From: CAZMHJ01 sp964566075
Lineage (GTDB): Bacteria > Patescibacteriota > Saccharimonadia > Saccharimonadales > CAIOMD01
Length of the DNA stretch: 26,855 nucleotides
Direction: 5' to 3'
Assembly: GCA_964566075.1 (NCBI GenBank)
Contig: CAZMHJ010000012.1
Span: forward strand, 1-26,855
Each line of letters starts with the position of its first letter. The first letter of the stretch is position 1. Positions 1 to 6,679 of this stretch are shown in pieces. The position numbers and the translations under genes were made by a program. Below the pieces are notes generated by a model, which ran no database searches, was not told where the DNA came from, and saw nothing but the letters and a program-made list of their open reading frames with translations.

Positions 1-7
1 CTTTAAT

Positions 8-84
8 TGGTCGGGGTGACTGGATTTGAACCAGCGACCTCAGCGTCCCGAACGCCGCGCGCTACCAAGCTGCGCTACACCCCG
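8..84 (-). tRNA. tRNA-Pro (anticodon CGG)
   Basis: Read on the minus strand the segment folds into a full cloverleaf. The 7-bp acceptor stem (CGGGGTG with CACCCCG) is perfectly paired, the D stem is GCGC/GCGC, and the anticodon stem is CGGCG/CGCTG around the loop TTCGGGA, which gives anticodon CGG (reads CCG, proline). The T stem is GCTGG/CCAGT around TTCAAAT. The discriminator is A and the 3' CCA is encoded (8-10). There is no intron. A second proline tRNA lies about 275 bp upstream on the same strand, with one tiny protein gene between them. Confidence 0.96.
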
Positions 85-104
85 TTAACCGCAGCTTTAT
101 ATTG

Positions 105-302
105 TTACTCTGATTCGTGTTTTGAAAATACGAAGATGTATAGAATCTCTAATAGTCCAAGCGTATTGACGAGCAGTAGTACAATGTACCATACCTTTGC
201 CGTATGCCGTGCAGCACGCCACAGCGCCCAACCTTTCCAACCAAGTGACCAAACAATTGCGAACGTTAATATAAGTGCTTGTGAAGTTGTGAGTGTATCC
301 AT
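105..302 (-). CDS. DUF5652-like small membrane protein
   Basis: A 65-residue protein with two hydrophobic segments (about residues 8-22 and 38-58). They are separated by a basic, tryptophan-rich linker (WKGWALWRAARHTAKVW), and the tail is charged (FSKHESE). This arrangement matches my recollection of the DUF5652 micro-proteins common in Saccharibacteria and other CPR genomes. Their function is unknown, and nothing in the sequence indicates a catalytic role. The gene sits between two proline tRNA genes, all on the minus strand. No Shine-Dalgarno lies close to the ATG. Instead a -10-like CATATT ends 7 nt before it, which suggests a leaderless mRNA. Reality of the gene is supported by the family resemblance; its role cannot be inferred. 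Confidence 0.8.
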   Translation of the reverse strand: MDTLTTSQALILTFAIVWSLGWKGWALWRAARHTAKVWYIVLLLVNTLGLLEILYIFVFSKHESE

Positions 303-308
303 ACTTTG

Positions 309-337
309 AATATGCTCTTTTCCATTTAAAAAGTCCA
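309..337 (-). promoter_or_regulatory. Putative leaderless promoter of the DUF5652 gene
   Basis: On the minus strand TGGACT (332-337) lies 17 bp from CATATT (309-314). Each matches the sigma70 consensus at 4 of 6 positions. The -10 ends 7 nt before the ATG at 302, so transcription would begin at or very near the start codon. The -35 lies inside the stem of the tRNA terminator at 328-356. Inferred from spacing only. Confidence 0.4.
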
Positions 338-356
338 GGATAAACCTGGACTTTTT
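328..356 (-). terminator. Rho-independent terminator after tRNA-Pro(UGG)
   Basis: A perfect 12-bp stem (AAAAAGTCCAGG with CCTGGACTTTTT) closes a 5-nt loop, with A/T tracts on both sides. The pairing extends to 16 bp if the flanking ATTT/AAAT is counted. The hairpin starts 3-4 nt after the encoded CCA of the tRNA at 360-436, so it is well placed to end that transcript. It is symmetric and could act in both directions. Confidence 0.8.
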
Positions 357-359
357 AAA

Positions 360-436
360 TGGTCGGGGATAAAGGACTCGAACCTTCGACCTCGCGGTCC
401 CAAACCGCGCGCGCTAGCCAACTGCGCCAATCCCCG
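360..436 (-). tRNA. tRNA-Pro (anticodon UGG)
   Basis: The minus strand gives a complete cloverleaf. Acceptor CGGGGAT pairs with ATCCCCG, the D stem is GCGC/GCGC, and anticodon stem CGCGG/CCGCG flanks the loop TTTGGGA, so the anticodon is TGG (proline). The T arm is GAAGG/CCTTT around TTCGAGT. The discriminator is A and CCA is encoded (360-362). It shares the D arm and part of the acceptor with the tRNA at 8-84, as expected for isoacceptors. Confidence 0.96.
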
Positions 437-440
437 AGAA

Positions 441-467
441 CCGCCCTATCATAACAGATATGGGCGG
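441..467 (-). terminator. Possible terminator hairpin after rny
   Basis: CCGCCC (441-446) pairs with GGGCGG (462-467), and the stem extends inward through TATC/GATA with one bulged T. It lies between the rny stop codon and the tRNA-Pro(UGG) 5' end. The U-tract on the rny strand is very short, so termination may be weak, or the hairpin may instead separate or stabilise transcripts. Confidence 0.4.
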
Positions 468-480
468 GTTTTGCTAGATA

Positions 481-1995
481 CTACTTAGCAAATTCGATTG
501 CGCGGGTTTCGCGAATCACATTCACTTTAATCGTACCCGGATACTGCATCGTTGATTCAATTTTTGTCGCAATATCGCGTGCTAGCTTGATAGCACTTAA
601 GTCATCAATTTCACCTGGCTTTACGAAAATACGAACTTCACGGCCGGCGCTAATTGCGTATGACTTATCAATGCCTGGGAAACTATTGGCAACGTTTTCA
701 AGCTCACGCATACGCTCCGCAAAGTTTTCAGCACTAATATTACGCGCACCTGGGCGCGCAGCACTCACGGCATCCACAACGCGTACAATCAAAGCTTCGG
801 TTGTCGTTGCTTCCATGTCATCGTGATGTGCTTCGGCTGCATGAGCGACTTCTTCTGGCACACCATATTTACGAGCCATTTCACCGCTAATGTGGTGATG
901 CTTACCTTCCATCTTGTGCGTCAAAGCTTTACCCATATCATGGATAAGTGCTGCATATTTAGCAACCCGGACATCAGCACCAAGCTCTTCGGCAATAAGG
1001 CCGGCCATATGTGCCATTTCGGTAGAATGCTTTAAAACATTTTGACCATAGCTTGTTCGGAATTTTAATTCGCCAAGTAACTGCAGAATTTCGCGGGGTA
1101 CACCTACAACGCCAACTTCGCGAGCCGCATCTTCGGCTGCACGCACAACTTCTTTTTGAACTTGCTTTTGAGCTTTATCAACAACCTCTTCGATACGACC
1201 TGGGTGAACACGTCCATCCTTAAGGAGCATTTCGAGTGCAACACGAGCGACTTCACGACGAACTGGATCGAAGCTACTCAAAATAATCATACCTGGCGTG
1301 TCGTCAACCATAACATCAACTCCGGTTGCACGTTGCAAGGCTTGGATATTACGGCCTTCTTTACCGATGATACGGCCCTTCATTTCTTCATCTTCGAGTT
1401 TGACAGCTGTTACGGTGCGCTCAGCAGTAACTTCACTTGCCATTCGCTCCATAGCGCCAACAATAATTGCTGCTGCTGTATCTTCTGCAAGATCTTTAGC
1501 ATCTGCTTGCAATTTAGCGACAAGACCAGTCAGATCGTTCTTAATATCGCGCTCTGTCATTTGCATAAGCTTGTCAGCTGCTTCGGTTTTTGTAAGTTGT
1601 GCTATTTTTTCAAGCTTATCTTGCTGCTTTGTTCTTAGCTGGCGAATTTCATTTTTAAGCTCTTCTACTTCGTCTTCGCTACTACGCAACTTTTCACTTC
1701 GCTTATCGAGTTCATCAAGTTTTTTATCTAGTGATGATTCTCTATCGAGCAAACGGTTTTCAGTTTCTTTTAATTCTTTACGTCTTTGCTGTTCTTCTTT
1801 ACGAGCACTTTCTGCTACTTCTGCAGCATCCTCTTGTGCTTTTTTAATAACTGCGGCTGCTTCTTTGTTTGCCTTTGCAAGTTGCTTTTCTGCTTCGTGA
1901 GCAGCAGAACCAATCTTACGGCGTGTAACTACTTGGCTCGCGCCAAAACCAGCACCAATACCTACCACTGCAAGAACCAGTGTAAGTGGGTCCAT
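481..1995 (-). CDS. rny: Ribonuclease Y
   Basis: This is the membrane-anchored endoribonuclease that initiates mRNA decay in many bacteria. Domains in order: one N-terminal membrane helix (about residues 4-18), a long charged coiled coil rich in K/E/R/A (about 25-190), a KH RNA-binding domain with GRIIGKEGRNIQALQ, and an HD phosphohydrolase domain with the metal-binding IHDMGKA, followed by the conserved C-terminal region. I chose the ATG at 1995 (504 aa). AAAGGAAG lies just upstream of it and the product starts MDPLTLVLAVVG with the membrane helix. An in-frame ATG 27 nt further upstream has no ribosome binding site. The length is normal for the family (about 510-520). Identification is firm. 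Confidence 0.96.
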   Translation of the reverse strand: MDPLTLVLAVVGIGAGFGASQVVTRRKIGSAAHEAEKQLAKANKEAAAVIKKAQEDAAEVAESARKEEQQRRKELKETENRLLDRESSLDKKLDELDKRSEKLRSSEDEVEELKNEIRQLRTKQQDKLEKIAQLTKTEAADKLMQMTERDIKNDLTGLVAKLQADAKDLAEDTAAAIIVGAMERMASEVTAERTVTAVKLEDEEMKGRIIGKEGRNIQALQRATGVDVMVDDTPGMIILSSFDPVRREVARVALEMLLKDGRVHPGRIEEVVDKAQKQVQKEVVRAAEDAAREVGVVGVPREILQLLGELKFRTSYGQNVLKHSTEMAHMAGLIAEELGADVRVAKYAALIHDMGKALTHKMEGKHHHISGEMARKYGVPEEVAHAAEAHHDDMEATTTEALIVRVVDAVSAARPGARNISAENFAERMRELENVANSFPGIDKSYAISAGREVRIFVKPGEIDDLSAIKLARDIATKIESTMQYPGTIKVNVIRETRAIEFAK

Positions 1996-2166
1996 AGTCT
2001 TCCTTTCTATCGGTGCAGACACACAAGTGACATCACTATCACTTCATTAGTACGCTTGTATATCTGAGTATCGAAATAAATTAATTATCAGGTAAGGATT
2101 CTCTAATAATCTCTCAGTAAAATCCTAACTTAATAATACCCTGCCATGCTTAATAAAAAAATAGTT

Positions 2167-2928
2167 TTATGCACCGAATTGTTTTGCAAAAGCGATACCC
2201 GCACCAACAACGATAACTCCAACCAAGACTAACAGAGGTCGTATATCAAATAGATCGTTATCTTTTACGTCATGGTGGATGGATGGGATGATATCTGATG
2301 CTGCAATATACAACATAAAACCAGCACTTAATCCAAGCAGAACACCGATTGGAATTTGCTCCGAACCACCAATTGCAAAAGTTATTAACGCTACTACTGT
2401 CGTAGCAAGCGAGCTAACAAGGTGTACTATTACGACACCCTTACGACTCATACCACGAGACAATAAAAGACCAAAATCACCGATTTCTCGTGGAATTTCG
2501 TGAGCCGCAACTGCAAGTGTTGTAACAATACCGATTGGCACACTGACTAAAAACGCCGCTGCAATAGCGACGCCATCAAGAGCATTATGAAGCGTGTTGC
2601 CGGCAATAATTAATGGTCTCGATACAGCACCTCTATCTTCTTGCTCATCATGGTGGTGGTGAAACCATCGCAAAAATCGTTCTAAGTAAAAGAAGCCAAG
2701 CAAGCCTATAACACAACTAATCATTACCTTAGAGGCAGTTTCCTCATTTAGGGCTTCAGGTAATAAGTCAAAGAAAACAGCAGCTAATAAACCTCCAGCA
2801 GCAAAAGGCGTTGCGAATTTCGCAAGATTTTTAGCAGTAGACTTACGACTAATTAATAAAATTCCGCCAATAAGCGAAATAATACTACCAAGTAGCGTAA
2901 AAATAATCACATCAAGATATGTAGCCAT
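2167..2928 (-). CDS. ZIP-family divalent metal transporter
   Basis: A polytopic membrane protein of 253 aa that would import zinc, or iron/manganese, into the cytoplasm. The metal path motifs are visible: HNALDG (about residues 114-119, membrane segment 4) and HEIPREIGDF (about 143-152, segment 5). The usual bacterial form is HEIPQEIGDF, so Q is replaced by R here. A cytoplasmic His-rich loop (HHHHDEQED) lies before segment 4, as in GufA/ZupT-type ZIPs. I chose the ATG at 2928 because segment 1 begins right after it. Upstream in-frame codons would add a hydrophilic stretch and would extend through the divergent promoter. The gene is divergent from a Fur-family repressor, so repression by that protein under metal sufficiency is likely. 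Substrate specificity cannot be read from sequence. Confidence 0.92.
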   Translation of the reverse strand: MATYLDVIIFTLLGSIISLIGGILLISRKSTAKNLAKFATPFAAGGLLAAVFFDLLPEALNEETASKVMISCVIGLLGFFYLERFLRWFHHHHDEQEDRGAVSRPLIIAGNTLHNALDGVAIAAAFLVSVPIGIVTTLAVAAHEIPREIGDFGLLLSRGMSRKGVVIVHLVSSLATTVVALITFAIGGSEQIPIGVLLGLSAGFMLYIAASDIIPSIHHDVKDNDLFDIRPLLVLVGVIVVGAGIAFAKQFGA

Positions 2929-2934
2929 ATATGA

Positions 2935-2963
2935 AATGTATCTGTTATTATCGTTAATTGCAA
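2935..2963 (-). promoter_or_regulatory. ZIP-gene promoter (predicted leaderless)
   Basis: On the minus strand TTGCAA (2958-2963) lies 17 bp from TACATT (2935-2940), whose last base is 7 nt from the A of the ATG at 2928. No Shine-Dalgarno precedes that ATG. The TTGCAA is its own reverse complement and is also usable as the -35 of the divergent repressor gene. Confidence 0.55.
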
Positions 2964-2986
2964 TTATTTTGCATTTGCAATACAAT
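2958..2986 (+). promoter_or_regulatory. Fur/Zur-gene promoter (predicted leaderless)
   Basis: TTGCAA (2958-2963), a 17-bp spacer, then TACAAT (2981-2986). The last base of the -10 is 7 nt before the A of the ATG at 2993, so the transcript should start at or next to the initiation codon. There is no Shine-Dalgarno. The -10 is covered by the inverted repeat at 2975-2991. Confidence 0.6.
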
Positions 2987-2991
2987 TGCAA
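2975..2991. promoter_or_regulatory. Putative Fur/Zur operator
   Basis: A perfect inverted repeat, TTGCAAT-ACA-ATTGCAA (7-3-7), overlaps the -10 of the Fur-family gene and ends one base before its ATG. A third TTGCAA copy is the palindrome at 2956-2965 (AATTGCAATT), which overlaps the shared -35. Fur-family dimers bind short AT-rich palindromes near promoters, so this is the natural autoregulatory site. Binding is inferred. Confidence 0.6.
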
Positions 2992-2992
2992 C

Positions 2993-3424
2993 ATGTCTAC
3001 TTCTTCTTTCCGTGATATCTGTTCTATTCATGATATTCGTTTTACAAGAGTACGTTCTGAGCTTTATGACCTACTTATAAGCCATAGCCCCGTTGCGGCA
3101 CGAGAATTTATCGCACATGCAACGAATCAAGGTTTTGATACGGTTAGTGTCTATAGATCATTGGACTTATTTGAAAAAATCGGCATTTGTGACTCGTATG
3201 GATCTGGTAAAAATCGAGTTTTATATGCTTCGAATGATGGCGAACAACATCATCATTTTATACGTTGTACCAATTGCAATCGGGCCTTTGAGTTTGAAAA
3301 CGAAGCTATAGAAATGCAATTAGATGCAATTGCTCGTAGGGCTGGGTTTGCCGATATATCATCACACTACCTTGAGATAAGCGGTATCTGTAAATACTGT
3401 AATCAATTTTCGCGTACAGCGTAA
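2993..3424 (+). CDS. Fur/Zur-family metal-responsive repressor
   Basis: A 143-aa transcription repressor that binds operator DNA when loaded with its metal. The N-terminal winged helix carries the recognition helix VYRSL (about residues 53-57; VYRTL is the usual form). The C-terminal dimerisation domain has the metal-site HHH (86-88) and two CxxC pairs, C92/C95 and C133/C136, which form the structural zinc site. The start at 2993 gives the standard family length, and the in-frame ATG at 2936 lies upstream of the predicted promoter. Divergence from a ZIP importer suggests a zinc sensor (Zur), but Fur, Mur or PerR behaviour cannot be excluded. The last 22 bases overlap the convergent sortase gene. 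Confidence 0.92.
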   Translation: MSTSSFRDICSIHDIRFTRVRSELYDLLISHSPVAAREFIAHATNQGFDTVSVYRSLDLFEKIGICDSYGSGKNRVLYASNDGEQHHHFIRCTNCNRAFEFENEAIEMQLDAIARRAGFADISSHYLEISGICKYCNQFSRTA

Positions 3425-4494
3425 ACAATAAAGCGCTTATCAAACGTCTTCTTGTCTTTTAGGTAGGTTCCGTTGCATGTCATTAAATTGAGACCTTGTT
3501 TCGTAGAATCATAAGAACGAAGCATTTTATTCATATCAACTGTGTCAGTGTCTAGTTTTTCTGTCGCGGCTACAGTATAGGTGTATGCTTTATCATCACC
3601 CATAACAATCGTGATTTTGGCTCCTGTTTTTATATTCTTTAAGTTTGCAAAAATTCCACCTTTTGTAGGCCCTAGTACATGACCATCAATAAAGACTGCT
3701 CCTGGTTGGCCTGGTTTTGCGCTGCCGTCATACCAAGCAACATCAAAAACGTTTTGTGGTGACCCAACCTGATTATTATCAGTAACGCCTACCCGTTTAA
3801 CACGGGCAAGTGTACCTAAACTTGGTATTTGCAGTAATCTTGGTAAGTCTGCGGCTACCGTGTACGAACTGATCGCTTGAGAGTTTGGTTGGCTTTCACT
3901 GTAACCTGAGCCACTGTCGGGTCGTCCATTCTCACCACTCGAATTATCTACAGAGTTAGCTTGTGCCTCAATTTTCTTTGATACAGAAAAACTATGAACA
4001 TTAACCGCAATACCCAAACCAAGCAACAACACCGCAAGCGTACTGAGAGCAATACCTGAAGCTTGTTTTTTTGATTTTATCCGTAGCTTTTTTGCAACCG
4101 CATGCTTAAAACCTTTTTTGGGAGTTGGCAGTGTTGGAATCTTTGGCATCGTTTGGATATGTTGCTTTTGTGGTGCATTGTGCGTTAATGGAACAATAAA
4201 CTGTTTTGAGCTGGTAAAATTCGTTCTGTTATTTTGAACATCGTTAACTATTTTTGGTTTGTGTCCAGCAGCTGTTTTTTTAGTCAGGTTCGTGGGTTTT
4301 ATAGCAACTATTTTATTTTCTATTTTTTGCGATTGTTTTGGAAAAGGTTTTATATCGTTTGAGGTTACTTTAGTTGGCGTCGCAGCTTTGCTTGTCCTGT
4401 AACGTGCCTGAACATCAGCAACAGGGCGACGAGTGTAACCCGTTGCCCTGCCTGAAAATTCCATATTAGTAGTTCGGTATGGTTTTTGTTGCAT
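3403..4494 (-). CDS. Membrane-anchored sortase with long basic N-terminal tail
   Basis: A transpeptidase that would attach surface proteins to the cell wall through a sorting signal. The C-terminal sortase domain (about residues 215-363) carries the catalytic triad: His272 in VFIDGHV, Cys340 in LMTC and Arg354 in KRFIVYA. One membrane segment lies at about 146-166. The domain looks closest to the short class E/F-type sortases, an uncertain class call. The roughly 145 residues before the membrane helix are predicted cytoplasmic, rich in K, T, P and Q, and longer than in ordinary sortases. The start at 4494 has AGGG about 8 nt upstream; an internal ATG at 4464 is possible. It begins 22 nt after the stop of a protein with a PDTG sorting signal, so the two probably form an enzyme-substrate operon. 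Its 3' end overlaps the convergent repressor gene by 22 nt. Confidence 0.9.
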   Translation of the reverse strand: MQQKPYRTTNMEFSGRATGYTRRPVADVQARYRTSKAATPTKVTSNDIKPFPKQSQKIENKIVAIKPTNLTKKTAAGHKPKIVNDVQNNRTNFTSSKQFIVPLTHNAPQKQHIQTMPKIPTLPTPKKGFKHAVAKKLRIKSKKQASGIALSTLAVLLLGLGIAVNVHSFSVSKKIEAQANSVDNSSGENGRPDSGSGYSESQPNSQAISSYTVAADLPRLLQIPSLGTLARVKRVGVTDNNQVGSPQNVFDVAWYDGSAKPGQPGAVFIDGHVLGPTKGGIFANLKNIKTGAKITIVMGDDKAYTYTVAATEKLDTDTVDMNKMLRSYDSTKQGLNLMTCNGTYLKDKKTFDKRFIVYAVREN

Positions 4495-4516
4495 CCCGCG
4501 CCCTATCGCGCCTTTT

Positions 4517-6175
4517 TTATTTATTTGCTTTCAATTGCTTACGAGCAATTAAGCTAATGATTGCAACGATGGCAAACGTACCAATTAGTGTTGCAAGTGG
4601 GTTGTTAGCAAGATGTTCGAAGCCCGTGTCTGGTGCAGCCGCATTAGTTGTTGCTACGGCAGTCAGCACGACATCATTGCCATCTCCACCCTTATAGCTA
4701 ATGGTATATGAGACCCCATTCGTGCTCGTAACTGTTGCGCCCTCTGCAAGACCTTGGAAGGTACCGGTAACTGCATCAGACCCATCGTTTTTAACAATGG
4801 TGAACATATCACCATTTGCTGGAACAAAATTATTCCACTGAGAAACGTTAAGTGTTGTTGCCGAACCAAGATCAACAGTACCCGTTACATTAAGCTGGTC
4901 ATATTGGCCAGCCGCTGTGCCGCCAACTTCTTCTTCAAGAGAACCGCCGGTAAAGGTTAGGTTGCCTGTATTTAACACACCCGGACTATTACCAGGGGCT
5001 ACTGTGCCTGAATTCAAAGTAAGAACGCCGACGGTACCTGAACCCTTTAGCGTTCCACCATTAACTGTCGTGTCACCGTATGTCCCAGAAACAGTAGCTA
5101 CTTCATTATAGCTAACAAATATCGATGTCCCGGGGCTATTAGCGCTATAGGTTGATACGAGTGTTGCTGAGTTATGTGTTCCATTTGCTGTACTTGTTCC
5201 ATTTGTGCCAAACGCAAGCACGAGAGAACCAGCTTGACCATCAAGTATAGATATGGTGTGAGCACCTGTTGCGGTTGAGCCATTAAATGTTAATACGCCC
5301 GCAGAGCCAACTTTCAAATCGCTATTTAACGTTACGTCTCCGCTAAAGGTTACGTTTGCGTGTGGATCAGAGCTAGTAGGTGCACCACCCATACCACAAG
5401 CAGAATTTGCTTGAACTGTACCGTATCCAGCTTGCCCGCCACTACCAGAGTAGCCAGTTAGATTGAGAGGCTGGGGAATCGTAGCGCCGTTTAGTCCACA
5501 TGTTGCAATTACACCACCATCTGACACTGTCACCACATTGGCAGCGCTACCAAATGCACTTGCGTCAGAAACTCTCGCTACCGCATCAGAACCGATGCTT
5601 ATTGCACCCGTCCAGGTATTTGCTTTGTTTAGATACACTGCTGCGGTTGAATTAGCTATTAAGTTCCCCGTACCCGCAAGCACACTGTCAACGGTGAGAC
5701 CTGCTCCTGATGACACGGTTAGGTTTGCCGCTAGTGTTACCGTTTTAGCTGTATTAAATGTTACGTATCCACCAACCGCTGTGTCGGAGGCAATTGTCAG
5801 ATTAGTGTCAAATACAAGCGTTGCATGAGTACCGCCGTCAATCGTTCCTTTAACCGCTAAATCTTGACCGCTTATTGTAAAACCATATCCGCTACTATTT
5901 GTACCAGTTTGTGTAACTGCAGTTAATGAAGCAGCTGTGTCATTATTTAGGGTTGTGTTTGCTCCAAGACTCGTTATATCAAGGATTATTGAATCATCGG
6001 CAGTTGGGCCACTACCACATCCAGTTCCGGTCCACGTTGCAGTACTGAATGTCATACCACTAACCCAAGTACATGTGTTCCCTGCCGCGTGAGCAACAGG
6101 GCTCACTAAGACAAATAACGACGAAAGACTTAGTACAAACGTCGAAAAACCATACGCCAAACGACGTAATTTCAT
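4517..6175 (-). CDS. Sortase-anchored beta-helix surface protein with autotransporter-type repeats
   Basis: A 552-aa secreted protein. The signal peptide has a basic MKLRR start and hydrophobic core and ends near VAHA (about residue 30). The body is G/T/N/S-rich with repeats resembling the autotransporter-associated beta-strand motif (TIGR02601/PF12951 type): NTWTGAISIGSDA around residues 180-195 and GTLKGSGTVGVLTLNSGTV followed by APGNSPG around 370-400. A GGDGNDVVLT end follows, predicting a parallel beta-helix. The C-terminus is a sorting signal: APDTG (514-518), a hydrophobic segment (about 527-545) and a basic tail (RKQLKANK). There is no outer-membrane translocator domain. The start at 6175 has the strong Shine-Dalgarno AAGGAGAG. 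The adjacent sortase is the obvious anchoring enzyme. The ligand or target is unknown; adhesion is a guess. Confidence 0.88.
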   Translation of the reverse strand: MKLRRLAYGFSTFVLSLSSLFVLVSPVAHAAGNTCTWVSGMTFSTATWTGTGCGSGPTADDSIILDITSLGANTTLNNDTAASLTAVTQTGTNSSGYGFTISGQDLAVKGTIDGGTHATLVFDTNLTIASDTAVGGYVTFNTAKTVTLAANLTVSSGAGLTVDSVLAGTGNLIANSTAAVYLNKANTWTGAISIGSDAVARVSDASAFGSAANVVTVSDGGVIATCGLNGATIPQPLNLTGYSGSGGQAGYGTVQANSACGMGGAPTSSDPHANVTFSGDVTLNSDLKVGSAGVLTFNGSTATGAHTISILDGQAGSLVLAFGTNGTSTANGTHNSATLVSTYSANSPGTSIFVSYNEVATVSGTYGDTTVNGGTLKGSGTVGVLTLNSGTVAPGNSPGVLNTGNLTFTGGSLEEEVGGTAAGQYDQLNVTGTVDLGSATTLNVSQWNNFVPANGDMFTIVKNDGSDAVTGTFQGLAEGATVTSTNGVSYTISYKGGDGNDVVLTAVATTNAAAPDTGFEHLANNPLATLIGTFAIVAIISLIARKQLKANK

Positions 6176-6225
6176 ATTCTCTCCTTTTATTTTTGCTTTT
6201 TGCTGTTTAAAGTACTATTACCTTA

Positions 6226-6253
6226 AGCATAACTGCCCCTGTTTTTTTGTCAA
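6226..6253 (-). promoter_or_regulatory. Promoter of the surface protein-sortase operon
   Basis: On the minus strand a perfect TTGACA (6248-6253), a 16-bp spacer and TATGCT (6226-6231, 4 of 6). This predicts a 5' leader of about 43 nt carrying the Shine-Dalgarno AAGGAGAG before the ATG at 6175. Confidence 0.6.
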
Positions 6254-6286
6254 GAACATTTTATTAATATGATGTTTTTGCTACAA

Positions 6287-6679
6287 CTATTTTTTCGGTT
6301 GTGTAATGTTTGCCTCACCACCATATTCTGGTATGACTACTTTTTCATCTTCGCCATGCTGTAAGGCAGATATTGCTTCTGTTAGCCAAGCGTCTCCGCT
6401 CTTTGCGATAACCGGAACTGAAAGTCCCAACGCAAGTGCGTTTGCGACCGTTAATCCAATACGAAGCCCGGTAAAACTACCTGGACCCTTAAAAACTGCG
6501 ATACCTTCTATATCTTGCCAGTCAAGATTTTGACCTTTTAGTAACGCTTCGATTTTAAGATGGATTGTATCTGCCAGTTGTCGATGTGCAAGCCATGTTT
6601 CTGTTGCAATTACAGTAGAGTCCTCATACAGGTATAGTTCAGACTCTTCTTTACCGGTATGTAATGCAAGAATATGCAT
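6287..6679 (-). CDS. tsaB: TsaB-like protein, single-domain form (t6A tRNA modification)
   Basis: TsaB is the scaffold subunit that with TsaD and TsaE transfers threonylcarbamoyl to A37 of ANN-decoding tRNAs. The N-terminal ASKHA-fold region is recognisable: MHILALHTG strand, a HRQLADTIH helix, and the signature FKGPGSFTGLRIGLTVANALA (about residues 64-84). At 130 aa it is much shorter than the usual 220-230, because the second domain is missing and the chain ends in a hydrophilic tail (PEYGGEANITQPKK). There is no frameshift evidence, and the gene is translationally coupled to tsaE by a TAATG overlap, so it is probably intact and naturally short, as seen in reduced genomes. TsaD itself is not in this window. 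Confidence 0.87.
   Translation of the reverse strand: MHILALHTGKEESELYLYEDSTVIATETWLAHRQLADTIHLKIEALLKGQNLDWQDIEGIAVFKGPGSFTGLRIGLTVANALALGLSVPVIAKSGDAWLTEAISALQHGEDEKVVIPEYGGEANITQPKK

Noticed and set aside
1298..1900. Long plus-strand open frame opposite rny (200 aa, Ser-rich)
   Set aside because: It is a shadow of the coiled-coil coding sequence, with no start context and low-complexity Ser/Leu composition typical of antisense frames.
2023..2166. Possible small RNA or leader structure between the ZIP and rny genes (AGGATT at 2095-2100 with AATCCT at 2121-2126)
   Set aside because: Only a 6-bp stem with a 20-nt loop, AT-rich and with no T-tract. I see no convincing promoter, terminator or riboswitch in this gap, though the rny promoter must lie here.
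4900..5900. Repetitive G/T/N-rich coding sequence resembling a DNA repeat region
   Set aside because: It is protein-level beta-strand repeat structure within one open frame, and DNA-level identity between repeats is low.
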